This document shows positions 25,181 to 39,900 of a DNA stretch of 47,500 bases, piece by piece. A program made the position numbers and the translations under genes. Location: positions 2,395,001-2,442,500 of the forward strand of contig WPIO01000037.1 in assembly GCA_009760855.2 (NCBI GenBank), in the 5' to 3' direction. The stretch is from Cristatella mucedo. Lineage: Eukaryota > Bryozoa > Phylactolaemata > Cristatellidae. Positions within the stretch are counted from its first letter, which is position 1, and every line of letters starts with the position of its first letter. Under the pieces are notes generated by a model. It was given only the letters and a program-made list of their open reading frames with translations. It ran no database searches and was not told the origin of the DNA.

Positions 25181-25794
25181 GCGCATTTAGCAAATCACGC
25201 TGCACTTGCAGGCCTGGCTACCGTCAATAACTAAATGGTGGTGGTGATGGCGAATGTCAAGTGCAATCGAGAACCGGCTACAGTTACTTTTGACGATTAA
25301 AACCTTTACTTGCACGGCCGCGCTAGTCTTTGTGCTGCAAACGTTAGCAGGGATGGAGCACAAATTACAGCATCTTGCTTTGCCTTAGTGTGCTGGGGGA
25401 GGGGAGCCAGCTCGTAATCCGACATAATCCGACATCGTAATCCGACAGCGCATCGCTTTCGTCATCCAAGATACAAGAAAACTATCGATCACATCACACA
25501 AAAGATGGCCGATCGTTTGAGCAAATGGTCGTCGAGGAGGAGCAATTAGCCAAACTTCCGGTCGCAATTGTCTGTGGCCATCGTGCTGATAAGTGAGGGC
25601 ATGCGCATTCAAGGTGTGCAGTTACTTTCGGCAAGGTCGCTGCTAATGGTGCTTCAACTGACCTGCGCAACGTGGACTACTAGCCTGTGGTGGTTAGCTG
25701 CTTTATTCTTTAGGATGCAACAGCTGTGGAACTTCACTGGTTCTGGCCTCGTCAGACTTACACGAGTTCCACATAGGATGGAGCACAAATCTGT

Positions 25795-25955
25795 GAAACC
25801 TCAGGAGATAAGGTGTTTGCTCTGCAGCCCGACCGAGGGCGTGGGTTCGAATTCTGCAGTGAGGGATTCTTTATAGCCAGCTGCAAGCAGCGGTGATAGC
25901 CGCTGAGGCTCGTCTGCTGCTATAAAAATGAGGCTGTTAAATCAATTAGTATTAG
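25795..25955 (+). mobile_element. SINE family A
   Basis: GCGTGGGTTCGAATTCTGCA B box, GGTGATAGCCGCTGAGGCTC body and ATGAGGCTGTTAAATCAATT end. Confidence 0.75.
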
Positions 25956-27164
25956 GGCCCTGAATTTTGACTCGCGACGTCGACTCCTGAAAGGCCAGTG
26001 CAAGGTTCGGCCACGAGGCGACGACTTCAAGCAGTAGTGGACTATGCACGTGCATATCGAGGAGTCTGGGTCCGACGAAGTGGCCCACTGCGACTGTAGC
26101 GACTCGTGGAAATGTGGAAAACGGTGTGCTCGACTGCAAATTGTAATGTTTGATGCCATTCACCTCATCACGGTTGAGGCAAGAACTTCCGTAGCCAGAT
26201 CCTTCCGTGCTGGATTCTAAGCCGAAACCTCTTGTGTAAAGACTTTGCAACATAATCCCATTGGCCTTTGAATGAAGCATGAAGGAATGTAGCACGGGCC
26301 ACAGAATGGAAAGAAGGCCAGTGGTACTTGGTCGTATGCCCATAGCGAGCCAGGAAGTGTCCTGTCAGCTCATGACGTGGTCACTGTGGCATGTCACAGC
26401 ACTCTACATTTGTGTCACTCGCCAGTCTGAGCACCGGCACTGTGGTGACATGCGATCCATCGGATGTCACGAGCGTGCAGTAGAAGTAAAAACGCAAGTC
26501 ACAGCAGGCCTGCAGCATTCATCCACCTCACGTCTGGATGTTCGATGTGCTGACCGACTGAAGAAAACAGTGGACCCAGTAGCTATTATTTAATAGACGT
26601 GTGCATCAATATCGGGACAGTTTCAGCAGCGGTGGGCTGGCTTACAGCTTAGAGCTGTTGGCATCGAAACGGTCGAGGTCCGAGTGCAGCAGACAGGTAT
26701 CACTCAAACGGAGAGCAATTAATGATTCAAAAACCAATTAAGAAAAGCGGATTGCAAACTCGCACCCGAAATTCAGGCCAGAGGCCACGGTCGCACTAAA
26801 GCAAGCACTAAAGACACCGTGCCAGACTGCTGGCTCTGGCTGCCTGCCATTTGGCCAGCTGGCTGCCATTTGGCAGACGGCCCACATGGCAGTCCCGCCC
26901 CACGTCAAGCATGCCACTCGACGGCGTGAAGATAGTTTCCATCGCATTGCTTGGTCGCTAACAGTACGGGACAGAGTTCCAATGATAGCGGCCAAAATAG
27001 GAGGATGAGCAAAGCGGGGGAAGGGGAGAGATGGCCTAGCATTGTTGAACAAACAGCTCACACGACACGCCTCTCACGGGTGCCGATGTCGACAAGCAGG
27101 ATGGCTTTGGTTTGGGCAGATAGATTGTGCCTGCCTTGCCCTCTGCAGCACCAAGCTAGAGCGG

Positions 27165-27225
27165 ACTTAATAATAAGAATGATAATGATACATTTGCATA
27201 GCGGACAGAGTCCGCCCTCAGAGTG
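27165..27225 (-). mobile_element. Probable degenerate LINE 3' end
   Basis: TTAATAATAAGAATGATAATG then ATACATTTGCATAGCGGACAG and CGCCCTCAGAG resemble the tail and hairpin of the family, with an altered stem. Short and diverged. Confidence 0.45.
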
Positions 27226-27287
27226 GACATCAGTCGCTCGACTCGGCTCCTAGCGGCTCAACAAGCAGAAGTTAAAATGGCTGCTTC

Positions 27288-27370
27288 GCACGAAGAAGCA
27301 TGCCCTTGCTGGTGTCTGCCTTACAGATCTGCTTACAGGCAGAGGAGAATATGACCAAGAACTACTCTCA
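27288..27370 (+). repeat. Unclassified dispersed repeat D, copy 1
   Basis: Shares CTGTCTGCCTTACAG-like sequence and GGCAGAGGAGA..ACCAAGAA with 29552-29626 over about 75 bp. CTGCCTTA and its reverse complement-like arm form a short hairpin. Confidence 0.6.
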
Positions 27371-27486
27371 AACAAATGTGCCCTCACGAACGTGACTTGT
27401 GATCGTCCGTCTGCCCCAAGGGTCCCCACTCGTCCTAGGGCTGGCGGAACTGAACCAGCGTCAACTTGACTAGTCTATGTCTTGAC

Positions 27487-27730
27487 GATAATAATAATAA
27501 TAATAATAATTCACTTGATAAAGCGCCCTCAGAGAACTTAATCTCTCTCTAGGCGCTTTACACTTGCTGCAAAGTGAAATGTAATTGAATGGTAAGTAAA
27601 ATCATGCTTGAAAAAACAAACTAAATGAATAATATGGTTAGGGGTGACATGCACAGGGTCAGCATGCAAATGTGGTTAGTGGCAGCATGCACAGTGTCAG
27701 CACGATATATCAATAAACAATAACAAATCA
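27487..27730 (-). mobile_element. 5'-truncated LINE 3' UTR copy
   Basis: (ATA)n tail at 27487-27511, then the GCGCCCTCAGAGAAC..TCTAGGCGC hairpin and about 170 bp of 3' UTR including GTGACATGCACAGGGTCAGC. It lies just past the 3' end of UFL1. Confidence 0.8.
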
Positions 27731-27988
27731 ACAACAAAGGCCAATTACATTTATGCTTCCCACTTTACCCTCGGCAATTCTTTACTGCTGGCAGAGGGCC
27801 TCGCGGGATACCAGCTAGCATCGTGTGGATGTACAACCGGGCAGCAGCTGTATTTGGCAGGATTGCGAAGAGCAAGGTGAGGCACCGCAGCAAGACAGGC
27901 CTGGTCATTGCTAGACATTCCAACACATCGCAAAAAAGATTCCTGCTTCAGATGATTCGGATCGCCAGCATAATGACAGGCGCCGCTG

Positions 27989-30900
27989 TCAGTCGTCGGC
28001 CTGAGCGCCCGCAGCAGCGGGACCACCGCCGTGTTTTCTTTTCTCTGCTACGATGTCCTTCACGCTCTGCAGCAGCTGCGCCAGCTCGGGCTGCAGTTCG
28101 GCCATTGCATCACCGCCGCCTTTCGCCTGCTTCACGATGAGCTCTGCAACATGAACGGCCAAGCGACGTGAAGGCCAGCGATGTCCTGTCTGTGATGATG
28201 GCACAGCAGCACGCATACTGCAGGAAAGCTGGCTCGTTCACTGGGTTTCACTGACGCGATGTTGTAGTCCACTCAGGTGTGAGGCACCACCCCCTTCCCC
28301 TCCCCGTGAGCACATAGTGCCCGATAAACAGTCGGCCAGCGAATCGAGTCTTCGAGGTATCCTGCTGTACCCAGTTATCTAGTCTCAGTGCCTGGGATGC
28401 GAATTAAAGAACTGCCTTGCAATCTGAAATGCCGATACAGCGGAGATTGAACTTGGCAGCAGATGGGTGGGTGAGGAGTGGTTACAAGTTTCGGTCCAAA
28501 TCGACCACTGGCTGCTTGCCCATCTCTGTGAGGTCAGCACGGTACAGGTCAGCCATGCCCACACGACCCCACATCCGCAAGGGAAGAAAGCGCCCCCTCG
28601 GGCTAAGCGGATACCACTCTCGGCCTGATCGAGCCTCTTAACCTTACTCATAAGGTGGTTAGTAGATGGTCTAGAATCTGACTATGTTTCCTGCCTAAAA
28701 ACGAGCACAAGCCCCAACAAATCCATGACCTGGGTCGTGGATTCGAGCCCAACCTCGGACTACTCTTACGGCCCCACAGTAAGGGGGATGGATGATGGCC
28801 GTTGAAGCTCTTCCCCCACTACATAAATGAGGCCGTTTAATCAGCTGACCTTTTACTTTGCTATGGCTGGTGACACCGCTTAACTAATCTGCTTGGCGGA
28901 AAGGACACATTGCTAGTTGAGAGATAGTAGCAGCCAGATAAGCTGCCGATCCTTATGCAGCTGGGATTGCTATAATGTTGTTATCACCTGCTATTCGTCC
29001 GGTGCACAGCAAATCCTATGGTAATGGTCCCAATCACAACCTCCACTCGAAGTAAAATGAGCACAGGTCGCATAGCATTCGTCTGGCCTGCCATTCGCCC
29101 CAAGGCTGAGCTCTTCCGCACGTGCTATATAAATGACAGTGGCACATCACTGACCTTGACATCTCACCAGCACCGAGTGCTGCTCGGAGGTCACGTGACT
29201 CTGCTCGTGGAGGAAGTCCACCAGCATGGGCACGGCCTTGCCGGTACAGTGCACAGGAGCCTGCGTGCTCAGCTGAAAGAGGATGACCACGGCCAGATGC
29301 AGTGACAAGGCAGCATCGTCACGGTCCTTTTGCAGATCCTCGAGGAGCAAGTGCCGGTGATTGAAGGTCAGCTGACTGCAAACACCAAACTCACTGGCTG
29401 CTACCGTACTATGGTCTGCAGCAAGCATAACAGCAACGATCCTGTGTGACAAGCAGCACTAAGAACACGCCAATGTGCACACATCACCTCACCACACCGA
29501 TGTACAAGCTCATATCGGCACGATGTGCACTAGTTATATAGGCGGCTTTCCACGCAGGAGTTTGCTCTTGCTGCTGTCTGCCTTACAGGTCGGTTTAAGG
29601 CAGAGGAGAGAAAACCAAGAATTGTACTCGCAAGAGTTACTCCTCTACTGGCAAGTGGTGGTCCCACCAATCGCCATAGCCGTGTGCCCAACTCGTTGTC
29701 CAACGGCTGCCTCTGCCGAAGCAGCACCAACTTCACAACTCCATGTCTTGCAAAAATGTAGAGTGAGAGTTTCTCTGACATCGCATGGCAATCGAACAGT
29801 TACAATCCCGTACACGCTTAAGAAATGCAATCACCCGGGTACAGCTCTTGTAACAAAACCATGCTTTTATACTTTGTTTGCACTAGTAATGCACACCCTC
29901 ACGACAGACAAGATAGTAGCTCTGAGCACCACAATGAGCTAGCAATAGCATTTATGCTGATCGCATCAATGTTGGCATCTAGATATTTCTCACCACACTT
30001 CTCCGGCATCATCTCTGCTTTATCTCTCCACAGAATGAGGAGCATGGAAGGCAGGTGTATTTAGCATTTTATTATTTATTTATTTTATTATTTATTATTT
30101 ATTTATTTAGCATTTTAATACAAACAATGTATTTTCGGCTGCAACTAGATGCAATGAGCCGTAACAGACGATTCATATATCAACTGATCAGTTGGTGCTA
30201 AGGCAATATAAAGGGGCAAAATGCACCTGCACTAATAAGTATTTGATGTATCATTGAGTTTAATTTCTTACGATCCGCCTCTACGCCTTTTAATGACACA
30301 GATGGTAGTGCCCGTCACCGGGCATCACGTATCAGTCAGTGGGAATAATGATACATTTATAGAGCTCCCTGAGGCTCTTGCTCGTCGGGAGCCAGTGTAA
30401 AAACAAAAACTGAACATACCAGACTGAATTGACATTGAAAGTCTCCAAATGGGGTTGATTTGTGTACTTCGGTGTAAACGCATAGAATCCACGTGTACAT
30501 AACAGGAGCTCCAAGTAATATGTGCCTTGAAAAGGTTCGTCTCTGTATAGGGGATGCAGCAGGTGCCCTCTCGTTACCAACCATGCCCCTCTTCGAACTT
30601 ACAATATGCACCATAGTTTTAGCTGCACTACAGTGGGCACCACTGCCTTGCATCCTTGGGAGCCTATATAGAATTTCCAAGGTCGACAACAAGCAGATGA
30701 CCCCTTTGTGCAATTCTAGCTTCTTCTATTTTCCGCATGATTCTTGCTGGGCTACGGTGACCATTCACACTGCTGAGCTCACAAGTGACAAACAGTCTCA
30801 AAGGTATCGGTGTTCGTCTAGTGACCAGACAGATAATAATAATAATAGTAATAATACATTTGATAAAGCACCCTCAGAGAACTCAATCTCTTTCTAGGTG

Positions 30901-33900
30901 CTTTACATTTGCTGATGATGAGTACCACCATCAGCAGGTGATCGGCTACTGCCACCCATCGGCCATCCAAATGCAAGTATAAAGATTTTGATAAAAGCCC
31001 TACCAAGATATAATCGCAACGCTGAGTCTGATGAACCTACGAGCCTTTCCAATATTGTGCAGTAATAGGAACACAGCAGGAGCAGCTGCATAACACAATC
31101 GCCAAACAGTCTTTCCGTTCGCCTACAGCCAGTCACATTACACGAGCTGCTGAGCGGCTTTTGACAACAGACGGATCAAGTGCTAGCCACTAAATGTTTA
31201 AACGGCAGCAGCAGCACATCATCCAATACATGCCACAAGGCCAAACGTGCAGCACTGCAGACCAGGGACAAGCATTCCACTCTGCCCCTCCCCCATGCCG
31301 TGCAGGCGTTGGGAAGGCTGCAGATAGTAAGCCGTCACATCAAGTGGTATGAATGGGAGATGCACGAAGACGATCCAGATTTCTCTGCAGCTGAAGTACC
31401 TCACGAATTCACGTGCCCAGGCTGGCCTGGTGAACAGCGAGTTGGCAAGTGACGGAGCTTATCGAAATGAGCTGTACCCCAATCGGTGAAGCCGAGTGGC
31501 TCAGGTCCACCGGCTGGCAGCGCAAGATAGCATACAGGACAAGGCAAAGTCAGGCACTGGCCAGCCAGCAGTGGCCTGATCATGCAATTTCCATCGGCAA
31601 CTTACATTGACAAAAATGCCGTACACCCCTATAACAAACAATATGCTTTAAAGGAACCTCAAAGTGTCCACAAAGCTTCAACGGACAATGACAATTTGGA
31701 TTACGGACGGATAGAAAGTTTATGCAAGGGACCAGCTAGACTACACGGATTGGGGTCGTGGTCTTTAAAAATTTAAAGAGATATTCAATCAGGCTGCTGG
31801 CATCTGGCTGCTGCAGAGGAGCCACTGGAAAAGTTTAAGTGTGTCCAGAGAACTTGCTCATTTTACCAAGACTGCAGATGCAAGGAGAAAGAGCTCTTCG
31901 AAAAAGGTTCCTGACCATCAGTTAGTGACAAGTGTCAAGGCCCTCGAGCCAAAGCTCATATAATTGGCTAGGTCAATCCCCCCCCCCCCCGACGAAGCGG
32001 CAGCAGCGCTGCTGCTGCAACAGCTGCTCTCTTTGATGCTGGCCGACGACCGTGTCGCTGGGCCGCGACTCACCGCTCCTTTTTCTTATCCATCTTCCTG
32101 AGAACAATGGCCATGTGCTCGGGTGCAAGAGCCTCGTCCAGTCTGCCGAAGAAATCCGACAGGCTCTATCGAAAGAAAGTGGGCGATCAAGGATTGGGCG
32201 GCAGCAGCAGCTGCGCTGTGGAAGAGGGAGAAGGCAGGCTCGAATTTCTGACACCACGCTCCGAGCTCGACACGAAGCACGACAGCCGGCGCTCGCACAA
32301 AACACGTGGAGACACCACGAGGAGGTAAAAAATTAGCGCAGTACTAATTTGGATCCAACCGCCTACCTTGCCAGCAAGGGCTAGGTGCAGCTTCGTCAGC
32401 AGGCCCTTGACAGGCTCTGGCAGCGTAGATATCACCCTTGTGCGGACCTGTCCAAGAAGAGAAGGACGAGCAACGTGGAGAGCCAACTGCCGGCAATATC
32501 ACCGTGAATACACACAGCGCAAATACGCTATGCATTCATACAGGCATCCATACTGGTCTGAGCGCTTGCCCATGCCCGCGGGGACAAGCGGGCATCTCAC
32601 TGAAAAACCAGTCGGGAGAGAGAAGCAGCAGCTAGAGGGCATGGATCTATTGTCAAGAATACATATAACATATATATAATTCATTTGTATAGCGCCCCAA
32701 GAGAACTTAATCTCTATTCAGGCGCTTCACATATACCGCAGGGCTCGAGCCCACGACCTCGGCCAGACCGTGGTCGGGGCGAGCACCTTAACCATTGGAC
32801 CAAACCAATCCCATAGTCGCTACTGAAGTATACACACACGTGCATGTACTCGGACACAACTCTCAGCAGAGTAATCTCCGGAACGAACAAACCCAGACAC
32901 GCTCACACCTAAATAATCATGCCTCGTGCGATCCATCAGGCTGCCGGCAGATGACCTCGAGGCGCATAACTAGAACGGAGCTCGGTCGTGAATCTCTGGT
33001 TCTGAGACCAGCTCGGCAAGGTTTGGAAACAAAACTTGGAAGAAAAAAGGTGGCAAGCAAAAGAGCGGTACTACTTGCCTCGGCTGTCCATTCAGCAACT
33101 TCAACAGACGTCATGTTCTCTGCGGCAGCTGCTTCTGTGATGGTGTTGACCATGTCGGAGCACAGGGTTCTCAGCAGGTGCTTAGTTAGGACAGATTGCA
33201 GCTCCCCTTAAACCACAGCATCGGCACAGGTGGGCTCACTTTGCCGCCTCGCTATGCCGCAGGATGCCAGCAAAAACAAAAGCTTGCTGCGCCAGCAGCA
33301 GCCGCTGGATGCAGCTGCTGCTGGCGTGTATGCGCGCTCTCTCCCTCAAAACGCCAGGCAGGCGATCTAACCTGCCGCAAGGGCAGTGGCCCGTTCAAAC
33401 ATTCTGATGCTACTGTAGATGGAGTTAATTTTTTCCTCCACACTGGCCTGCTGCATTCTCTTCGACGACGTGGGATTCGTCGTCTGCATAAACACGGACT
33501 TGGCGACATCCTGATACTTGCTCCGCAACGGTCTGAAGCGATTAGAAATGCAGAGGAAAATACCAACCGTTCGATCGACGGCTGGCAGAATAGGCGAGCA
33601 GCAATCGCGAAGTGGCAGCCATCCGTGCCTCGCGGCAGTCCCCACTCACTTGTACAGTAGCGTGGCTATTTCGCCGACTGCATCGGCAGGACAACTCTGG
33701 AAGGAGGCGACTTTCTTGATGACTGCCTCGATTTCGTCAGGCTTCATGAAGTCGACTTCCCCAGGCCGCGCCGAACGAGCACTGACAGTGTCGTCGCCGG
33801 CTTCGTCGACGTCTTCGTCGTCGGACGCCTCGTGAGCCGCACCCCCACGACCTTTGAACTTGTTCTTCACCGCTTTGGTCTTGCCCTCTCGGCCCTGAGT

Positions 33901-36900
33901 ACCGCCTCCTGCTTTGGCTCCCCCTGTAAAAAGTAAGTCGGAAAAGCACATCATGTGAAATCTGCAGCTCATGCCGGGGCGAAAGCACTCGCCGCGCAGA
34001 TGCCCACCTGCCGCCTTTTTCCGCCTCTCTTCTTTCCGAGCGTCTCGCGTGTTGCCCTGGTCACCGGCGACTGTGGGCAAGGACTTCTTGCTTTCGGCAA
34101 ATATGGCAGCATTGAGCTTGGAGTCCTAGTACAAAAAAATGTATTGATGAATCTGAACTTAAGCACGTGAAGTGGCTGCAAAAGAAGCTGGCGGTGCAGT
34201 GACATAATGACAGCGAGTCATGCGGACATGCTTCCTTTCCAGCCTGCGTGAAATGAATCGAAAGAGATTTCTCTTTTAGCAAGCCATAAAAATCTATAGA
34301 TGTCATTACAATAATTCACTTGTATATAAATCATCTGCATAGCATCCCAAGAGAACACAAATCTCTATCCAGGCGCTGTACACGTGCCACAGGGCTCTGG
34401 CCCACGTGGTCGTTGAAAGGCGAGCATCTTACACCTGGGCCATACCAGGGCGGCATAATTATGAGTCGCTATTATGGTGATAATGATTAATAATAACAAT
34501 AATATTATGATTAATATCATTATTATTTAGTATTATTAGTAACATTACAGAAAGGTCGTGTTGGCTGGCACTTCCAGAAAGCAGGTAAAATGAGGCAGAG
34601 TAAAAACGGGACAGGTATCTTTCAATAATCAATTCAATTGTGAAATTCAATCGAATTCCACACCCTAAATGATATTACAAGTTACTACTTTCCTAGGGGC
34701 GAGGCACCATGGACAGAAAAACAGCAAGCGTTATGGCACCCACTGTTGATGATGTGCTCACCAGTGCAAGATCACAAAAAGCAGCATTCTACCGAACCCA
34801 TTCAACCGATGCAACCTGATGCCTTAACAGTGGAGCAAGTAAGAGGATCTAAGCACCAGTTTCGGTCGCAATACTCAGCGAAGGTATTAGAAATATACTG
34901 AGCACGCGGCCCATCTAACCTTACCTTATTGGCCTTCTGGATCATCCGCTCGTCGAAAAGCGTTAATAAGCTGCCAACAAACTTCTGTGTGGTTACGACC
35001 GAACCCGAGAGAACGACCAGGTCAGAGCGTGTCTTGGCCAGCTTCTGCACGAGTTGTGACGTGTCGGCTCTACTCAATGCTGAAGGTAAATTCGCCTGAA
35101 GCAGAGGCATCACTGTCGCTAGGTCCACTACCCAGATGCCATTGGGCTTGACTAACGAGCACGAATCCAAACAGCCACATAAAAGCCAGAACGAGGCAAA
35201 GTCTCGACAGCGATCGTCTTAAACCACTCACTATCACCAGCAGACGTGGCACTCGAGTGACTGTCGAGTCACATCAAAGGTGTCCGAGCTGACTGAAGCC
35301 TTAAAGAGCCAGCCCTCGTCCGATGTCCTCTTTCACAGATGTAACATCAGCTAAGATTAGTAAGCGCTAGCTTGAAAAAGCAAAGATAAGGATTCACTGA
35401 AAATCGACACTTCCCATGCAAGCTCTTAGCAGCACTCTAACAAATTAAACCAAGTCTAGTGTATGACACATTCAGAGTACACTTTAGGCAAATAATGCCG
35501 AACACGTTCGAAGTGTATCTACGATGCATTTTTTGGAGGCTTCTATCACTATTACATACATGATCCACCATAGAACAATACTATCTCTCCTCATTGCGAT
35601 TGGAAGCAGTGCCCATCGCAGATATTAATGAATTATTTCGATAGCAGACACCACAGATTGACACTAGAAATTGAGATAAAAATTGTTTTAACCAAGTATG
35701 GTGGTATCACTGGGTAAACATAAGTGACATAGGCAGAGGGCAAAGATGACAGAAATGTCAGAGAAAGCCAGAGTACTTGACAGATGCAATGCTTTGCCTT
35801 ACAAGATTTGATAAGTCGGGTGTGAAATGAGCATCGGGACCGAGAAGTTAAAAAACACTTAGAGGCAGATGAAATTCGTACACCAAGTGGCCAGACTTTA
35901 CTGTGACGAATCAGAGACTAATGATTGTGATGGGGCTGTGTGTGCACATAAAAAACGTGGGCTGCGAAGCGGCCGGATCAACCGTGCTTTAAACTGGTGA
36001 AAAGGGGTTCTGTTAAGAGATGACGACAACCTGACAAGCATCACGGGAACAGGATTATGAGCAACGCAAGAACACTGTAGGCACGAATCACTCACAGCAC
36101 AATCGATCCACCCGTCTGTTACTGCAGCCTCATCTATATGCGCCTCCAGCTGTTCTTTCAGTGCATGGCCGACGCAGCACGAGCTGAGCAAGACGAGCTG
36201 CTCGCTGCCGTACTTCTTCTGGATGTATGCCTTCGGATCAGCTAGGCCAAGCCTTGAAAGGGCATCGTATTCTGCAAAAGAGCAGTGGCAAGAATCTGCA
36301 CCAGCGGTCGGGGCAGTAGAACACGGCATGCGAAATCAGAGCATCTACTCGGACCTACAGGCATTTAACTGTCAGGCTGCGGAAAAGTGGCAAGTTTGCA
36401 TCAATCATGCTCGTGAAGCGAGCAGTTGCTTAAAACAGGAGTCAGGTTCCACACCCCCGTGCAACAGTTAGATGAGCAGTTGCTTAGCAACACACTACAA
36501 GCACCTTGAAATTTGATTCACTAGGGCAACCAATAGAGCTCATACAGTACCTAGATCGACGACACGACCTGGTAGAGTGTGGCCGTAAAGACAGTTTGAG
36601 CACCTTCACACACTGAAGCATATCACCTTTTAACAATAAATTCGACAGCCATAGCTTGTCTAAATGCATTAGAATGCTAGCCCATACATGTGTAGAAGCA
36701 TGAGTTGTGATACAGCATAAAATGAGAGCCAATGAATATGCACCAACAAGTACAGAGGAACCTGTGAATCTTTAACTCAGATAAACGTTCACAATCGGTC
36801 ATCTCAAAAGCTAACAGTAAACTAAAATAACTAGGTGACCTTTGGCACAACTTTTGAAGTCATCCAGAAAAGCAGCAGCTTGGCAACGTGATGAAAAGGC

Positions 36901-39900
36901 AGAACCGAATGAAGCAGCCGTATTCTTCAGGAACAGACCGACAGCACATACAGGTGATACATGTACGGCCAAATAATGTCGGAACTAAGAAATGCACCAA
37001 GTTATACTGAAATCATCGGTGCTGATTAAATAGTTCAATTCATTCAGCCCATCCTTTACGTGAAGTCTTTGTGCAACAAGAAAAAAATATACCTCACTTG
37101 TACAGCACTCTAAGAGAACATAAATCTCTATCAAAGTGCTGTACATATATCGCATGGGTCCAAGTCCACGCCCATAGTGGACAAAGGCACACACCTTACC
37201 CCTGAACCAAACCAAGCAGGCCAATTCTGCTTTTGCTAGCTTCCAGCACAACAAATATGATGGCCCATTGTGGTGATACATTTTGGTAATAGGGGAAGTT
37301 GTGCACACCCTGATAGGAATTAATACATCAATCAGCTACAACCTCGATAGTTAGTCGTATGATAATAAGTCCATTTACATGTTTCAAACCTGAAAGCAGC
37401 AGAAAAGCAGCAGTGCAAAACCAAGCTACACACCCAGGTAGCCGTTCTGCTTGAAGAATGAGTCAACCCAATCGTTCTGTGCGCTGGTATATATGTCGGG
37501 CAGATATGTGGACTTATTGGAAGATAAAACGCCAAGAAGCCGCTTCGAGGCAACCAAATCCTCCAAGATGGCTACAAAATGAAAACGATTCATCAGCTAA
37601 TGAAAACCGGTTTAGAGCATGGGGCAAATGTCACCGATTGGGCTTGCACACCATGTAGAGTAAAGAAAAAAGAAGACAACTAGGATCTCTACGACTTCGT
37701 GAAGTCAAATCACAGGTGGAAAGCTATGCCAAACATCAAACATGGTTACATGCCAAACGTTCGCAGAGAGCTCCCTTGCATCATCGCTACAAAGGACGTG
37801 AACAAGCAAAGGGGCTCGCAACTCACAGGTGAAGAGCCTTTCTTGGACCGAGCAACGGCCGAGGATGCTGGAAATAGGTGTGGGCCTACAAAAGGGTTTA
37901 AAAAATGGTGCTGCAAGCGACGGACCAAGCTCAATGAGACGATGGAGGGACCAACACATAGCACAAGATTGGGGGCACGCCGATCAATTACTGTACACAG
38001 CGGCCTGCTTTGGCAACAAAACAGCAGCACCAGAGACAGTATCGCCAGTATAGCCAGCGGCAATGCATTCAGCTAAGACCTCGAGTGGTGGCAAAAGCAC
38101 CAATGCATCTGAAGCAACATAGGATTGTGCCGCTTGCCCATACTTTGTGATCGCAGAAAAAACTCCACGTATCTGCGCGCGAAGCCTGTTAATGTAGCGA
38201 TCCGTGTAGATGGTGTCACTATCCAAGAGGTCAACTCTACCTAGCACGATTGTCCCTAATCGTGAGTGGAGCTCCTAAAAATTAAAGAAAGATTCATAGC
38301 CGAATTAAGCGATCTAAACACGGCTGATCATCTGCAGACAAAAAGGACTGCAGCTACAGCTGCCAAGCAGGCATAATAATAATCATCATCATAACACATT
38401 GATAGGGCATACTGAGAACTGAATCTATTTCTAGGCACTACACATATGCTGCAAAAGAAGCAAGTCAATTGATTATCAATAGCATGTACAGCACCACCAT
38501 GCATAAGCAGACGAAGAACAATTCACAAGGACAAAGAAAATACTGTAAGAAACAGGTGGCTTTTTAGCGATTTTTAGTTTTTATTTATTAATTTTGCATG
38601 GTAAAGGGGACGTCAAGACGTCAGTCGAGAATGAGTTCCACACTTTGATAACACAACGGGAAGCGTGATTTCTAAAGGATCTGAGGTTGGATAGGGGCAC
38701 AGCTAAGCAAGCTAATTCAGTAAGACAACTGGGTGGTATAATACAAAACCTGGTGATGTGCGTGGTTCTAACATGTATGCCACAGCAAGAGAATGTAAGG
38801 ACGTAAAAGTGCCTGACAGAACATTGAAGTCGGTATGCTGGTTGATAAGGACCAAGTGCAGGTCGGTGAGCTATTAAAACAAGACGGTAGTTGCAACGTG
38901 CACGACAGACAAGTCTAGACGCCGAGCTTTGCATTAACTGTAAGAATCTTACTGCACAGGCAAGAAGAAGAGTGGGTAGTGAGTTTCATCAGTCCAGACA
39001 GGACGTCACAAATGCATGGAATCGCTTGACTGTAGTATCCTTTTTTAAGAAGGCCTACATTTTTGCTATGCTATATAGCATAAAGCAGGCAGACTTGACT
39101 GTGGAGCTGACGTGGTCGTCTATTGAAAGGTTGTAATGGGGCAAGACACCCAGATTTCGTGCAGATTCGACAGGCAATATTCGAGCACAGCCGATTTTAA
39201 GCGTTAGGTTTTCCAATTTCTGAGCAACGCTATATTTGCCTGTAACTAATGAGTTGGTTGTATTATCATTTAATTTGAGAAAGTTTGCTGCCATCCTAGT
39301 GTGAATGTCAGCAATGCATACTGCAAGGGAGTCCAAAGAGTTCAACAAGCTATAAAGGCAGAGAATGATGAATGCACAGGTACAACTGTGCATCATCAGC
39401 ATAAAACAAAAACCCTTTATCGGAAGGCTCCTGGGCTTAGGGGGGGCCAAAGATCCCAGAACTAGCACTCTGCACACACTCATTTTTTCATCACAAGTGG
39501 CAATGCAATCGCGGTTGACAAATAAGCAGATAGAAGGAACCAACAACGAACATGAATGACACAGAGAAAATTCCTAGAAAAATCAGCTAAACGATGAAAA
39601 ATTTTTAAAATGCACAGCGTGCATAGCGTGGCATAGCGAAGCTTCGGCACTCGGTGGCACGAAGCAAGTGTCGGCACGCGACATCCTCCAGGCCTCACTG
39701 CAACCATTTCGAGCCATCCAATGAAGAGCAGACCGAGAGTGAGCGACGAGAGCAGACTAGCACGTGCAGCAGAGTGCCGCGGACAGCAGACTAGCACGTG
39801 CATTCAGCCGGCTTATCCGAACTGGTTCTCCTAGTTTCTCTGTCGGTATCTATTGGCCTTATCCAGATTACTACTAATGCCACAAGATTGAGCATTCGCA

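Larger units (their letters stand above)
25181..27287. other. Spacer between LRR-Ig gene and UFL1
   Basis: Holds the SINE A at 25795-25955 and a degenerate LINE end at 27165. No gene recognised otherwise. Confidence 0.55.

Noticed and set aside
38020-38143. Continuation of UFL1 exon 5 to the in-frame stop near 37984
   Set aside because: The donor ACAAA|GTATGG at 38144 followed by the 59-bp exon at 37885-37827 restores the family sequence ([18 protein letters not shown]), while read-through does not align.
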